NCBI GenBank assembly: GCA_902760345.1
Contig: CACWFY010000003.1
Location: 1-64,000 of the forward strand
DNA length: 64,000 nt
Reading direction: 5' to 3'
Source of the DNA: an uncultured Bacteroidales bacterium
GTDB lineage: Bacteria > Bacteroidota > Bacteroidia > Bacteroidales > Bacteroidaceae
Program-made: the position numbers and the translations under genes
Part shown: positions 42,124 to 50,644 of the stretch, in pieces
Layout: each line of letters starts with the position of its first letter
How positions within the stretch are numbered: the stretch's first letter is position 1
Notes under the pieces: model-generated
The model's database searches: none
The model's input: only the letters and a program-made list of their open reading frames with translations
What the model was told of the DNA's origin: nothing

Positions 42124-42816
42124 ATGAGGAATGCTCGCAGTGTCCATGAGGTGGTGGTGAGGCTTTTGCCCCTCCTTCTTCTTGCCTTCCTGCCGTGCTC
42201 GTGTACGAAGGACAGCTACGAGCAGGGCGATGGCCAGTATTCCCAGCTGACGGCAGACTTCGCTGAGCTTACTGTCAATAGCCGCAAACAGGGCGTCTCG
42301 TTTGTCACTGACGAGGGTGTGCGCTACATCTTGCAGCAGTCTGTCAGCGCCTCCTGGATCAAGACCGCCGACTCGGTTTATCGCGCCACTATATATTATA
42401 ATAAGGTGCAGGAACAGACTGCCGAGGTGGTCAGACTGATGAGCATGCCCACCTTGATACCTCGTGATGCCAGCCTCTACAAGCGGCAACCGCAAGACCC
42501 GTTAGGTATCGAGAGCTGCTGGGTGACGCCTAACGGAAAGTATCTCAACATGGGACTACTATTGAAGAATGGCCGTAACGATGAGGGCGCTGAAGGCACC
42601 CACGCCCTGTCGCTGGTTTGCGACGAGGTACATCTGAACGACGACCATACGCGTACCGCCTATTATCGCCTGCTGCACGAACAGGGAGAGGCCCCCGAGT
42701 ATTACACCAACCGCCGCTACGTGTCTATCCTGCTGCCCGACAAAAACCGTCCCGACAGCGTACGACTCACCATACAGACCTACGACGGTCTCGTCGTACG
42801 CAAGTTCAAGATCTAA
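42124..42816 (+). CDS. NigD-like lipoprotein
   Basis: The 230-residue product starts at the ATG 42124, seven bases after the acyltransferase gene. It has a lipoprotein signal peptide with lipobox PCSC (Cys near residue 27), then TKDSYEQGDGQYSQLTADFAEL, matching the N-terminal region of NigD-like proteins, and a beta-rich C-terminal half (VSILLPDKNRPDSVRLTIQTYDG). NigD-like proteins are Bacteroidetes surface or periplasmic lipoproteins; their function is unclear. A longer open frame through this region (from 41791) is a shadow of the acyltransferase gene joined to this one. Confidence 0.8.
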   Translation: MRNARSVHEVVVRLLPLLLLAFLPCSCTKDSYEQGDGQYSQLTADFAELTVNSRKQGVSFVTDEGVRYILQQSVSASWIKTADSVYRATIYYNKVQEQTAEVVRLMSMPTLIPRDASLYKRQPQDPLGIESCWVTPNGKYLNMGLLLKNGRNDEGAEGTHALSLVCDEVHLNDDHTRTAYYRLLHEQGEAPEYYTNRRYVSILLPDKNRPDSVRLTIQTYDGLVVRKFKI

Positions 42817-42819
42817 ATG

Positions 42820-42907
42820 CATCGTTTTCGCTCGCTGAATCCTACGTTTCCGGGCCCTGAAAACTATGTTTTCGCGCGGCGGCCACTATGTCTTTTCGTT
42901 TGACAAT
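42820..42907. repeat. Four tandem 22-bp units with CTAYGTTTTCG core
   Basis: Units start at 42820, 42842, 42864 and 42886, exactly 22 bp apart. The first 11 bases are conserved (CATCGTTTTCG, CTACGTTTCCG, CTATGTTTTCG, CTATGTCTTTT); the rest varies. The array starts three bases after the NigD-like stop. The CTAYGTT core and 22-bp period match the array at 11255-11298. Confidence 0.75.
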
Positions 42908-43099
42908 GCGAAGGTACGAAAAAACGAGAGGTATGCAAGGGTTCGTAGAAATCATTTCCGATTTATTGCCGAAGTGTTAAAATGGCAGATAGACGAAAGA
43001 CTGTGCACCAGTGTACCATTTGGAAGTCATGGACTGGCTGGCGATGCTGAGAGGGTGGGAGAGGTGCAGATCTCAAGTATGAGGTCTGATAGCCGAAAG
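42908..43099. other. Intergenic stretch between the 22-bp array and the ftsZ terminator
   Basis: Open frames here are short, cross the array and the terminator, and show no protein-like pattern. No promoter with a full -7 match is visible (a TACCTTCG near 42912-42919 on the minus strand misses the consensus by one base). I see nothing else in it. Confidence 0.5.
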
Positions 43100-43131
43100 A
43101 ACAACAAAAGCACTGCCTGCGGGCAGTGCTT
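43100..43131 (-). terminator. Terminator at the end of the dcw cluster
   Basis: A perfect 10-bp stem AAGCACTGCC/GGCAGTGCTT (43108-43131) with loop TGCG follows the ftsZ stop by eight bases; on the minus strand it is followed by TTGTTGTTC. The other side is also T-rich, so it may act in both directions. Confidence 0.8.
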
Positions 43132-43139
43132 AGTTTGTT

Positions 43140-44462
43140 TTATGAGAAGCGGATCGTACCCTGGATGGTCTCGGGTTGAGGCTCGCTCTTCTGTTGAGGT
43201 TCTTCACCGCTGGCCTGTTGGTAGATGCTGTCGAGTATCTCGCGGGTACGTTTGTAGGTCGGCGTCTGCTCGACGGCAGAGATGACATCGTCGTTGTCGA
43301 GGTCTTCAGGACGGAACAGGTAGATGTGCGGACGGCGCTTGTAGCGCTTCGACTGGCCGGTATCGCCATAGAAGCGGTTGCGGCGGTCTTGGCGCTGGGC
43401 CTCTTTCTCCTGTTGCTCGGCGATGCGGGTAGCCTCTTCCTGTGTGTTACGGTGCTGGCGGTGGTTGGACATGCCGTCGACACGGTCGATGCCGAAGCCG
43501 GTGGCCAGGATGGTGACCTTGACTTTCTTGCCTAACTCTGGGTCGGTGGCAAGACCCCACTTGATTTCAAAGTCGTTGCCGAACTTACCCATGAAGTCGT
43601 TGACATCGTTCATCTCTTCCATCATCAGCGAACCGCTGCCGTCTTTGTTGCCGGCAAACGAAATGCTAAGCAGAATCTTCTTGGAGTTGAAGACGTCGTT
43701 CTCGTTGAGAAGCGGTGAGTTCAGGGCGTCGTCAATGGCTTTCTTGACACGACCTTCACCCTCGCCAAAACCGGTAGACATGATGGCTACGCCACCATCC
43801 TTCAGCACGGTCTTCACATCGTTGAAGTCGAGGTTGATGAGTCCATGAACGGTGATGATCTCAGCAATAGACTTTGCAGCTACGCTGAGCGTGTCGTCGG
43901 CCTTGCCAAAGGCATCGAGCACCGTCAGCTCGGGATAGATTTCGCGAAGACGCTCGTTGTTGATGACCAACAGGGCATCGACGTGTTTCGACATCTCCTC
44001 GACGCCGTCGAGGGCCTGGTCGATCTTACGGTCGCCTTCGAAGCGGAAAGGAATGGTGACGATACCTACGGTGAGGATGCCCATCTCCTTAGAGACGCGG
44101 GCAATAACAGGTGCTGCACCAGTACCCGTACCACCACCCATGCCGGCAGTGATGAATGCCATGCGGGTGCCGTCGCTGAGTACTTTCTTGATATCTTCGA
44201 GACTCTCTTCGGCTGCGGCACGTGCCTTTTCGGGGCGGTTGCCGGCACCGAGTCCCTCCTTGCCTAACTGCAAGTGTACGGGTACGGGTGAGTCGTTGAG
44301 TGCCTGATTGTCGGTATTACAGAGTACGAAGGTTACGTCGTGTATGCCTTCGCGATACATGTGATTGACGGCATTACCGCCACCACCGCCAACACCGATC
44401 ACCTTGATGATGCTGTTCTCTTTTTCGGGTTCACCGAAGTCGAGCAATATGTTATTATCCAT
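43140..44462 (-). CDS. ftsZ: Cell division GTPase FtsZ
   Basis: FtsZ (440 residues) polymerises into the Z ring. The tubulin-type GTPase shows IGVGGGGGNAVNHM, the GGGTGTGAAPV signature (near residue 110), the T7-loop region NLDFNDVKTVL, and a variable Gln/Arg-rich linker (about 335-425). A short C-terminal peptide PETIQGTIRF corresponds to the FtsA-binding tail. It is the last gene of the dcw cluster, 21 bp after ftsA, and ends at a strong terminator. Confidence 0.97.
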   Translation of the reverse strand: MDNNILLDFGEPEKENSIIKVIGVGGGGGNAVNHMYREGIHDVTFVLCNTDNQALNDSPVPVHLQLGKEGLGAGNRPEKARAAAEESLEDIKKVLSDGTRMAFITAGMGGGTGTGAAPVIARVSKEMGILTVGIVTIPFRFEGDRKIDQALDGVEEMSKHVDALLVINNERLREIYPELTVLDAFGKADDTLSVAAKSIAEIITVHGLINLDFNDVKTVLKDGGVAIMSTGFGEGEGRVKKAIDDALNSPLLNENDVFNSKKILLSISFAGNKDGSGSLMMEEMNDVNDFMGKFGNDFEIKWGLATDPELGKKVKVTILATGFGIDRVDGMSNHRQHRNTQEEATRIAEQQEKEAQRQDRRNRFYGDTGQSKRYKRRPHIYLFRPEDLDNDDVISAVEQTPTYKRTREILDSIYQQASGEEPQQKSEPQPETIQGTIRFS

Positions 44463-44483
44463 AGTATTTGTCAGTTTATTAAT

Positions 44484-45935
44484 TTATTCTTCATCTTCTA
44501 CCATTTTCTTACCAAACTCCTTTAGTCCCTTGAAGGCTTTGTTCCAGAAAGAGTTTTCCTTACGGACACGTGCTTCCTCACGGGCTTTGGCCTCGGCTTC
44601 CTCGCGGGCGATACGTTCCTCTTCCTCGCGTTTCAGGCGAGCTTCCTCTTCGGCACGGCGTTTCTCCTCAGCTGTACGAACCACACCTGCCGGCACCTCT
44701 GTACCCTGACGGGCCTTGCGCTGTTCGGCAGTAATGGGATCAAAGGAAGACTTTTGTTGGGCAAAGAGATCGCCATTGGGATCGTACTCGCTGCCTGCGC
44801 AGTTGATGTCGCCCTTGGCCAACAGACCCAAGACGGTGTTCATCATGCCGTTGTGGGCGGCCATCTCGGCATTGTTGCCGGTAATGGTCTGCGTGACGAA
44901 CTTGGCAATACGAATCTTGTCGATGTGCGTATAGTTCTGGAAGGCTTTCTCGATGTCTTTCAGGTTTGATCCGCCACCCGTCAGAATCAGTCCACCCAGC
45001 AGCTTGTCGCAGTACTCCTCGGGAACCTGGCACCATACATTGGCGATAATCTCTTCCAGACGGCCCTCGACAATCTCGATGAACTTACGCGTCTCCACCT
45101 GACGGTCTGCGTCGATGGAGTATTTCATATTGTTGTCGATGTCGTTGTTCTCAGTATAGGCGCTGGCATACTTCAGTTTCATCTTCTCGGCATCGCTCTC
45201 TTCCATCTGTAGCGAGGCAATATCCTTGGTGATATTGTTGCTGCCCAGAGGAATGACTGCCAAGTGACGCAGAATGTTTTTCGAGTAGACGCTGACGGTC
45301 GTCGTGTCGGCACCCATGTCTACCAGTGCACATCCGGAGCGCCGCTCAGCCTCGGTCAGCACGCTGTCGGCCAGTGCCAGCGGAGCCAGGAACATCTCGG
45401 CAACATTGATGCCGGCAGTCTCGAAGCATTTATTCAGGTTCTTGTAGAACGTCTTACGCTGCAGGATATTAAGGAAGATACCCTCGAAATGGCTGCACTG
45501 TATGCCTACAGGGTCGAGCTGATACTGTGAGTCTACCTTGTATTCCTGAACGGCAGCATCGAGAATCTCCTGATCGGGATAAACCACGTTGCGGTTATCG
45601 TCCATCAGTTCAATGACCATCTCCTGTGTCACCTGCGTCTCACCAGGCAGGTCCTTGGCGATGGTGTTGCGAATAGAGCGGATAGACTGTCCACCAACAC
45701 CCACATATACCTGTGTGATGGTTGTCTTCAGTTGTTTTTCCAGTCGGCTGACGATGTTGGTCAGACACTGGGCAGTCTTGTCGATGTTGTACACAACACC
45801 CTTGCGGATAAAGGCAGAAGAGTCTTCCTTCACGCATGCCAGCACCTGAATGCTGCCGTCAAGGTTCTTCTTGCCTGCAATACCGGTCATCTTCGATGAT
45901 CCCAGTTCGATAGCTACAATAAATTCTCTTGGCAT
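44484..45935 (-). CDS. ftsA: Cell division protein FtsA
   Basis: FtsA (483 residues) is the actin-like membrane tether of the Z ring. I start at 45935 (MPREFIVAIELGSSK); the longer frame to 46124 overlaps ftsQ out of register. ATPase motifs include IELGSSKM, DMGADTTTVSVY and LILTGGGSNL. Beyond the actin fold (about residue 405) is a Glu/Arg-rich, likely helical stretch of about 50 residues, then an amphipathic end (FWNKAFKGLKEFGKKM) that should bind membrane. The charged stretch makes it longer than E. coli FtsA (about 420). Confidence 0.95.
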   Translation of the reverse strand: MPREFIVAIELGSSKMTGIAGKKNLDGSIQVLACVKEDSSAFIRKGVVYNIDKTAQCLTNIVSRLEKQLKTTITQVYVGVGGQSIRSIRNTIAKDLPGETQVTQEMVIELMDDNRNVVYPDQEILDAAVQEYKVDSQYQLDPVGIQCSHFEGIFLNILQRKTFYKNLNKCFETAGINVAEMFLAPLALADSVLTEAERRSGCALVDMGADTTTVSVYSKNILRHLAVIPLGSNNITKDIASLQMEESDAEKMKLKYASAYTENNDIDNNMKYSIDADRQVETRKFIEIVEGRLEEIIANVWCQVPEEYCDKLLGGLILTGGGSNLKDIEKAFQNYTHIDKIRIAKFVTQTITGNNAEMAAHNGMMNTVLGLLAKGDINCAGSEYDPNGDLFAQQKSSFDPITAEQRKARQGTEVPAGVVRTAEEKRRAEEEARLKREEEERIAREEAEAKAREEARVRKENSFWNKAFKGLKEFGKKMVEDEE

Positions 45936-45954
45936 CTTCTCTCGTTTTATATTC

Positions 45955-46704
45955 TTATAATTTTCTTTTCTTACAGATAATCTGGTTGTCAAATTCCAGA
46001 CTGATATAGGAGTATTTGTTCCATCCGGCTTTCGACAGTCCATAGCGATAGAACTTCTCCAGTCGGCTAAACTTATGGTCCAATTTAACAGGTTTGCCCA
46101 GATAGACGATATGGTCGCCGACACGTGGCACCATCTCTATACTTCCGTCGGGCAACACCTGCAGCTGTTCTACTTGGTTTGCCCATAGGGGGTTGTTCAT
46201 AAGGAACCGCCCTACACGCGTCAGCGCCTTCTGTGCATAGGCATGGTTGACAGGTCCTGTGGCGATAGCCAGCTCGCTGACGAAATGGGTGTTTGGCATG
46301 ATGTTGCCGAACTCGTCCAGATAGTAGTCTTCGCCATTGTCTGCTTTGACACGCAATATCGGCAGGCGTTGCGTCAGATTGATGTAGATATGGCCCGTCT
46401 GGCTCTTATACACCTGTGCCTCCTTGACAAACGGATTCTGGCGCAGGGTCTCCTCCATTTTTCTTGTGTCGATGGTATTGATGGGGTCGCCCAGTGGATA
46501 GAGCCGTGCACGTTGCAGCTGTGTCTTGATGTCGTCGGCATTCAGGAACCCTTTGACGACACTCTCCTCAATATGTATGTTTACTTCGTTGCAGACGTCA
46601 CTGGACTCGTCAGGGTGATTAAACGCCGTGACAGCCAATAACAGATAGACAGCCAGCAGACCGTCTGCCAGTATGATTGCGCTTTTCTTCCAGTTGAACG
46701 TCAT
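45955..46704 (-). CDS. ftsQ: Cell division protein FtsQ
   Basis: FtsQ (249 residues) is a bitopic divisome protein with an N-terminal membrane segment (about 10-28) and a periplasmic POTRA-like domain (VNIHIEESVVKGFLNADDIKTQL...) and beta domain. It is short and diverged compared with proteobacterial FtsQ; identity rests on position between murC and ftsA, topology, and PFVKEAQVYKSQTGHIYINLTQRLPILRV, which is the typical FtsQ/DivIB segment. It links FtsL and the cytoplasmic ring to wall synthesis. Confidence 0.88.
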   Translation of the reverse strand: MTFNWKKSAIILADGLLAVYLLLAVTAFNHPDESSDVCNEVNIHIEESVVKGFLNADDIKTQLQRARLYPLGDPINTIDTRKMEETLRQNPFVKEAQVYKSQTGHIYINLTQRLPILRVKADNGEDYYLDEFGNIMPNTHFVSELAIATGPVNHAYAQKALTRVGRFLMNNPLWANQVEQLQVLPDGSIEMVPRVGDHIVYLGKPVKLDHKFSRLEKFYRYGLSKAGWNKYSYISLEFDNQIICKKRKL

Positions 46705-46719
46705 CTTGTATATCGGGTA

Positions 46720-48102
46720 TTAAGCTTTTATTCTATTTTTCAGCTCGTTGGCCATCTGTGGCACCATATTGTCGAGGTCACCAGCCCCCAGCACCACCAG
46801 CACGTCGAAGTCACGGCTCTTGATGAGGGACATCACGTCGTCCTTGTTGATGAGCTGTTTTTCGATGCCAGGGCGCAGACGGTCATAGATGAGTTGTGAG
46901 GTCACCCCCTCGATGGGCTTTTCGCGTGCGGGGTAGATCTCTGTCAATATCACCTCGTCGAGCAGGCTCAGTGCGTCGGCAAAGTCCTGATAGAAGTCGC
47001 GGGTGCGTGTGTAGAGGTGCGGCTGGAAAATAGCTGTGATGTGGCGGTTGCTATACAGTTGGCGTATGCTACGCGCACTCTGCAGAATCTCCTTGGGGTG
47101 GTGTGCATAGTCGCTGAGCAGTACCAGATGGTCGGTCTTGATCTTAAAGTCGAAGCGACGATCCACTCCTCCATAGGTCATCATGCCGATGCGCAGCTCT
47201 TCAGCGGTGCATCCAGCCAACTGTGCCATAGCCATAGCCGCTACACCGTTCTCGATATTGATGGGTACGGGTTGTCCCAGTTCGATGTTTTTCACCGATT
47301 CGATAGGCGACACGAAGTCGAACGTGATCTCACCATTGTCGATGCGGATATTCTCAGCATGGAAGTCGCCTTCGGTCAGCGCGTAGTCGTAACGGCGTAC
47401 ACCCTCGGGCAACGACTCTTTCATCTCCAGTCCGCGATGGATGATTAGAGCTCCCTCGGGCTGGATGAGTTCTGTATAGTGGCGGAAACTTTCCAGATAG
47501 GCCTCTTTTGTGCCGTAGATATCCAGATGGTCGGGGTCTGTCGACGTGATGACCGTCATATAGGGTGACAGCCAATGAAACGAACGGTCGAACTCGTCGG
47601 CCTCAATGACTACATAGTCAGAGTCGCTGAGGATATAGTTCGTTCCGTAGTTCTTCGAGATGCCGCCCAGGAAGGCGTTGCAGTCCAGATGGCTCTGGTG
47701 CATGATGTGGGCGCACATGGTCGATGTGGTGGTCTTGCCGTGCGTACCAGCCACACACAGTCCGCGGTGCTCACGGGTCAGCGTACCCAGCACCTGGGCG
47801 CGCTTCTGGATTTCAAAACCGTTCTCGCGGAAGAATTGCAGCTCTTTGTGGTCTGCCGGTATAGCTGGTGTGTAGATGACCAGACAGGTCTCCGGCTTGC
47901 GGCAGGCTACGGGAATCTCGTCTACGTTCTCCTCGTAGTGTATCAGCATGCCTTCCTTCTCTAATTGTCTGGTCAGCGTGCTGGGTGTCTTGTCGTAGCC
48001 GCCAACGACGAGCCCTTTCTTGATGAAATAGCGAGCGATGGCACTCATGCCGATGCCACCGGCTCCTACGAAATATACTGCGTTGATATCTTTGATATTC
48101 AT
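46720..48102 (-). CDS. murC: UDP-N-acetylmuramate--L-alanine ligase
   Basis: MurC (460 residues) adds L-Ala to UDP-MurNAc. The N-terminal VYFVGAGGIGMSAIARYF, ATP loop CVAGTHGKTTTSTMCAHI (near residue 115), DEFDRSFHWLSP and SDYAHHPKEI are typical of MurC. The gene begins 70 bp after murG, a gap filled by a 9-bp tandem array, and ends 15 bp before ftsQ. Confidence 0.97.
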   Translation of the reverse strand: MNIKDINAVYFVGAGGIGMSAIARYFIKKGLVVGGYDKTPSTLTRQLEKEGMLIHYEENVDEIPVACRKPETCLVIYTPAIPADHKELQFFRENGFEIQKRAQVLGTLTREHRGLCVAGTHGKTTTSTMCAHIMHQSHLDCNAFLGGISKNYGTNYILSDSDYVVIEADEFDRSFHWLSPYMTVITSTDPDHLDIYGTKEAYLESFRHYTELIQPEGALIIHRGLEMKESLPEGVRRYDYALTEGDFHAENIRIDNGEITFDFVSPIESVKNIELGQPVPINIENGVAAMAMAQLAGCTAEELRIGMMTYGGVDRRFDFKIKTDHLVLLSDYAHHPKEILQSARSIRQLYSNRHITAIFQPHLYTRTRDFYQDFADALSLLDEVILTEIYPAREKPIEGVTSQLIYDRLRPGIEKQLINKDDVMSLIKSRDFDVLVVLGAGDLDNMVPQMANELKNRIKA

Positions 48103-48126
48103 ATTGTTTTTGTTGTTCTTTTCTTT

Positions 48127-48180
48127 CTTATAGGGCCTATGGGCCTTATAGGCCTTATGGGACCAATGGGACTTATGATT
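48127..48180. repeat. 9-bp tandem repeat, 6 units CTTATRGGN, overlapping the murG stop codon
   Basis: Six contiguous 9-bp units: CTTATAGGG, CCTATGGGC, CTTATAGGC, CTTATGGGA, CCAATGGGA, CTTATGATT. The murG stop (complement of 48173-48175) lies in the last unit. The array fills most of the murG-murC gap. Confidence 0.85.
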
Positions 48181-49285
48181 TTGCTATGGCGATGACCTCT
48201 TTGGCAATGATTTCCGCTGCGTCGGGCAGTGCCATCGTCAGGATGTGCTCGCTCAGCGACTGAAGCTTGGCGGCATCGTTGACGGTGTCGATGGCTAATG
48301 GCAGCAACAGTTTGGCGGCCTCTACGTCCCTGACATACAGGGCGGCCTGCTTGTTGACCAGTGCCAGTGCGTTCTTCGTCTGGTGGTCTTCAGCCACATT
48401 GGGCGACGGTACTAGGATGACGGCCTTGCCTAACAGGCAGAACTCGCTGATGCTGCCTGCTCCTGCACGGCTGATGACCAGGTCGGCGGCACGATAGGCT
48501 GCTGCCATGTCGGCAATAAAGTCGGTCACCACCAGGTTCTGAGGCTTGTCGTTACCTAGACGCTGGCTGATTTCCTGGCTGTAGTATTTTCCGGTCTGCC
48601 AGATGAACTGTACGTCCTGGTGTTCACTGATCAGCGCCAGATGTCCGAGAACACTCTCGTTCAGTGTGCGTGCTCCTAAGCTGCCGCCGACGATGAGTAC
48701 CGTCTTCTTCTCGGTACTTAGTCCGAATGATGCCAGTGCCTCCTCGCGGGTGATAGGAGAGTCCAGCAGCTGCTGGCGTACAGGGTTACCCGTCAGCATG
48801 ATTTTATCAGCAGGGAAGAAACGCTCCATACCCTCGTAGGCGACACAAATCTTTGCTGCTTTGTATGACAACGTTTTGTTGGCCAGTCCAGCATAGCTGT
48901 TCTGCTCCTGTAGCAGGGTAGGGATGCCTAGGCTGTTGGCAGCACCTAAGGCCGCACTACTGGCATAGCCTCCGACGCCTACCGCCACTTGCGGCCGGAA
49001 ATCCTTTAATATCTTTTTGGCTTGCCACTTGCTCTTAAGGTAGTCCAACGCTACACCGAAGTTCCCCAAACGCCATAAGGGGCGCAGGAAACCACGAATG
49101 GGTAGTCCGACTATCTCGTAACCTGCTGCGGGTACGCGTTGCATCTCCATACGTCCCTGTGCACCCACAAACAGTATTTTGGCATCAGGGCGCAGGGCCT
49201 TGATGGCATTGGCTATTGATACGGCAGGGAAGATGTGTCCACCCGTGCCACCGCCACTGATAATCACTCTTAGTTCGTCACTCAT
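48173..49285 (-). CDS. murG: UDP-GlcNAc:lipid I N-acetylglucosaminyltransferase
   Basis: MurG (370 residues) converts lipid I to lipid II at the inner membrane face. It has the GT-B motifs ISGGGTGGHIFPAVSIA at the N-terminus, VGVGGYASSAALGAAN, LIVGGSLGARTLNE and SRAGAGSISEFCLLGKAVILVPSP in the donor site. It lies between ftsW and murC; the 3' end runs into a 9-bp tandem array. Confidence 0.96.
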   Translation of the reverse strand: MSDELRVIISGGGTGGHIFPAVSIANAIKALRPDAKILFVGAQGRMEMQRVPAAGYEIVGLPIRGFLRPLWRLGNFGVALDYLKSKWQAKKILKDFRPQVAVGVGGYASSAALGAANSLGIPTLLQEQNSYAGLANKTLSYKAAKICVAYEGMERFFPADKIMLTGNPVRQQLLDSPITREEALASFGLSTEKKTVLIVGGSLGARTLNESVLGHLALISEHQDVQFIWQTGKYYSQEISQRLGNDKPQNLVVTDFIADMAAAYRAADLVISRAGAGSISEFCLLGKAVILVPSPNVAEDHQTKNALALVNKQAALYVRDVEAAKLLLPLAIDTVNDAAKLQSLSEHILTMALPDAAEIIAKEVIAIAKS

Positions 49286-49324
49286 ATACTTTGTTATATA
49301 AGATTGTGCAAATATACAAATTTT

Positions 49325-50590
49325 CTATGAATCTAAGCTTATGTTTTCATCTTTTTCTTTCGTGTCGCCCTTTTTTATCTTTGCTGAACGGCTAACACTC
49401 AGTATAGCACCGATATAGGCACAGTTGATGATGGTCGACGTACCACCCTTTGAAATCAACGGCAACGGCTGACCGGTAACTGGTGCCAAGCCTACGGCCA
49501 CCATCATGTTGAACGTTGCCTGGACCACGAGCAGCAGGCCCAGTCCCATGGCCAGGAAAGCAGGGAAATTATTCTCGCAACGACTGGCAATTCGTGCACA
49601 GCGGTAGAGCAGGACGATATACAGGAACATGACGGCAAAGGCTCCCAGTATGCCTAACTCTTCGATGACAATGGCGTAGATGAAGTCGCTGAAGGCCTGT
49701 GCCAGGAAGTCACGCTCGACCGATTGTCCAGGGCCTTTGCCCACGATACCGCTTGACACAATAGCGATATTGGCATGAGCCACTTGGGCATCCTTGTCAA
49801 GGTCATACTCCTGTGGGGTGGGGTCGTCTTTTCCGAATTTCAGGATACGGCTTTTCCAAGTGTCGGCACGGTGCAGCATCTTCTCCACCTTGCTTTTCTT
49901 CTTGGGTTGCTCCACCTGTTCCACTTTCGTCAGTTGCTCGTCTTCACCAGTAGTGTCGTGCCCGATAATCATCACCATCGAGATGGCAAAGATACCACAT
50001 GCGGCAATGATAGCGACAAGTTTTGCTAACTGACGTATGGGCACCTGTCCGATAAACATCATCATCACTACCACTCCAAAGAGCAGGGCGGCCGTTGAGA
50101 GGTTCTCAACGCCAATGGCCAAACAGGCAGGGATGGTAATCCACAGTATCCACTTAAAGGCCTGACGGTCAGCACCTGTTTCACGCTGCATAGCTGCCAG
50201 AATCTGTGCTACAGCGAGTACAATAGTCCCCTTGGCAATCTCTGAAGGCTGTATGGTAAAGCCCATGATGCTAATCCATCGCGAAGCGTCGTTGGTGCTC
50301 TTTCCGCCACCCAGCATGACGATGAGTAGCATGATGGCTGTAATCAGCATCAGGAAGGGTGTCAGCAGTTTGAAGTAGCGGCATGGAATATTTAACGTGA
50401 CGACCGCTACTACCACACCAGCAATGATGGTGCCGGTATGATAGGCGATGGGACCTACGTAGTTATGGCTCTTATACGTCAGTCCGCTCGATGCCGAGAA
50501 TACCTCTACAATACTAATCATGCAGAGGAAGAAGAACACCATCCAGATGACCTTGTCGCCTTTGAAGATATTGCCTATTCTCTTGTTCAT
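49325..50590 (-). CDS. ftsW: Septal peptidoglycan glycosyltransferase FtsW
   Basis: FtsW (421 residues) is a SEDS-family polytopic membrane protein that polymerises lipid II at the septum. About ten hydrophobic segments are visible; diagnostic spots are GFTIQPSEIAKG and GLAPVTGQPLPLISKGGTSTIIN near the C-terminus. A long hydrophilic loop (about 215-270, rich in Lys and Glu) lies in the middle. The neighbour ftsI encodes the partner transpeptidase. Confidence 0.95.
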   Translation of the reverse strand: MNKRIGNIFKGDKVIWMVFFFLCMISIVEVFSASSGLTYKSHNYVGPIAYHTGTIIAGVVVAVVTLNIPCRYFKLLTPFLMLITAIMLLIVMLGGGKSTNDASRWISIMGFTIQPSEIAKGTIVLAVAQILAAMQRETGADRQAFKWILWITIPACLAIGVENLSTAALLFGVVVMMMFIGQVPIRQLAKLVAIIAACGIFAISMVMIIGHDTTGEDEQLTKVEQVEQPKKKSKVEKMLHRADTWKSRILKFGKDDPTPQEYDLDKDAQVAHANIAIVSSGIVGKGPGQSVERDFLAQAFSDFIYAIVIEELGILGAFAVMFLYIVLLYRCARIASRCENNFPAFLAMGLGLLLVVQATFNMMVAVGLAPVTGQPLPLISKGGTSTIINCAYIGAILSVSRSAKIKKGDTKEKDENISLDS

Positions 50591-50599
50591 TTTTCTATT

Positions 50600-50644
50600 T
50601 ATGGGTCCTATGGGGCTTATGGGGCCTATGGATCTTATAAGTTT
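50600..50644. repeat. 9-bp tandem repeat, 5 units TATGGGNCN, overlapping the murD stop codon
   Basis: TATGGGTCC, TATGGGGCT, TATGGGGCC, TATGGATCT and TATAAGTTT lie between ftsW and murD. The murD stop (complement of 50635-50637) falls at the end of the fourth and start of the fifth unit. Confidence 0.8.

Noticed and set aside
41791..42816. 341-codon plus-strand frame ending with the NigD-like gene
   Set aside because: Its first third overlaps the acyltransferase out of frame; the lipoprotein signal peptide and the ATG at 42124 give a sensible start.
42820..42907. 22-bp array as a CRISPR
   Set aside because: Units are contiguous without unique spacers, only half of each unit is conserved, and no cas genes are in the window.
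42866..43285. 139-codon plus-strand frame between the NigD-like gene and ftsZ
   Set aside because: It runs through the 22-bp array, the dcw terminator and the antisense of ftsZ, with no protein-like character.
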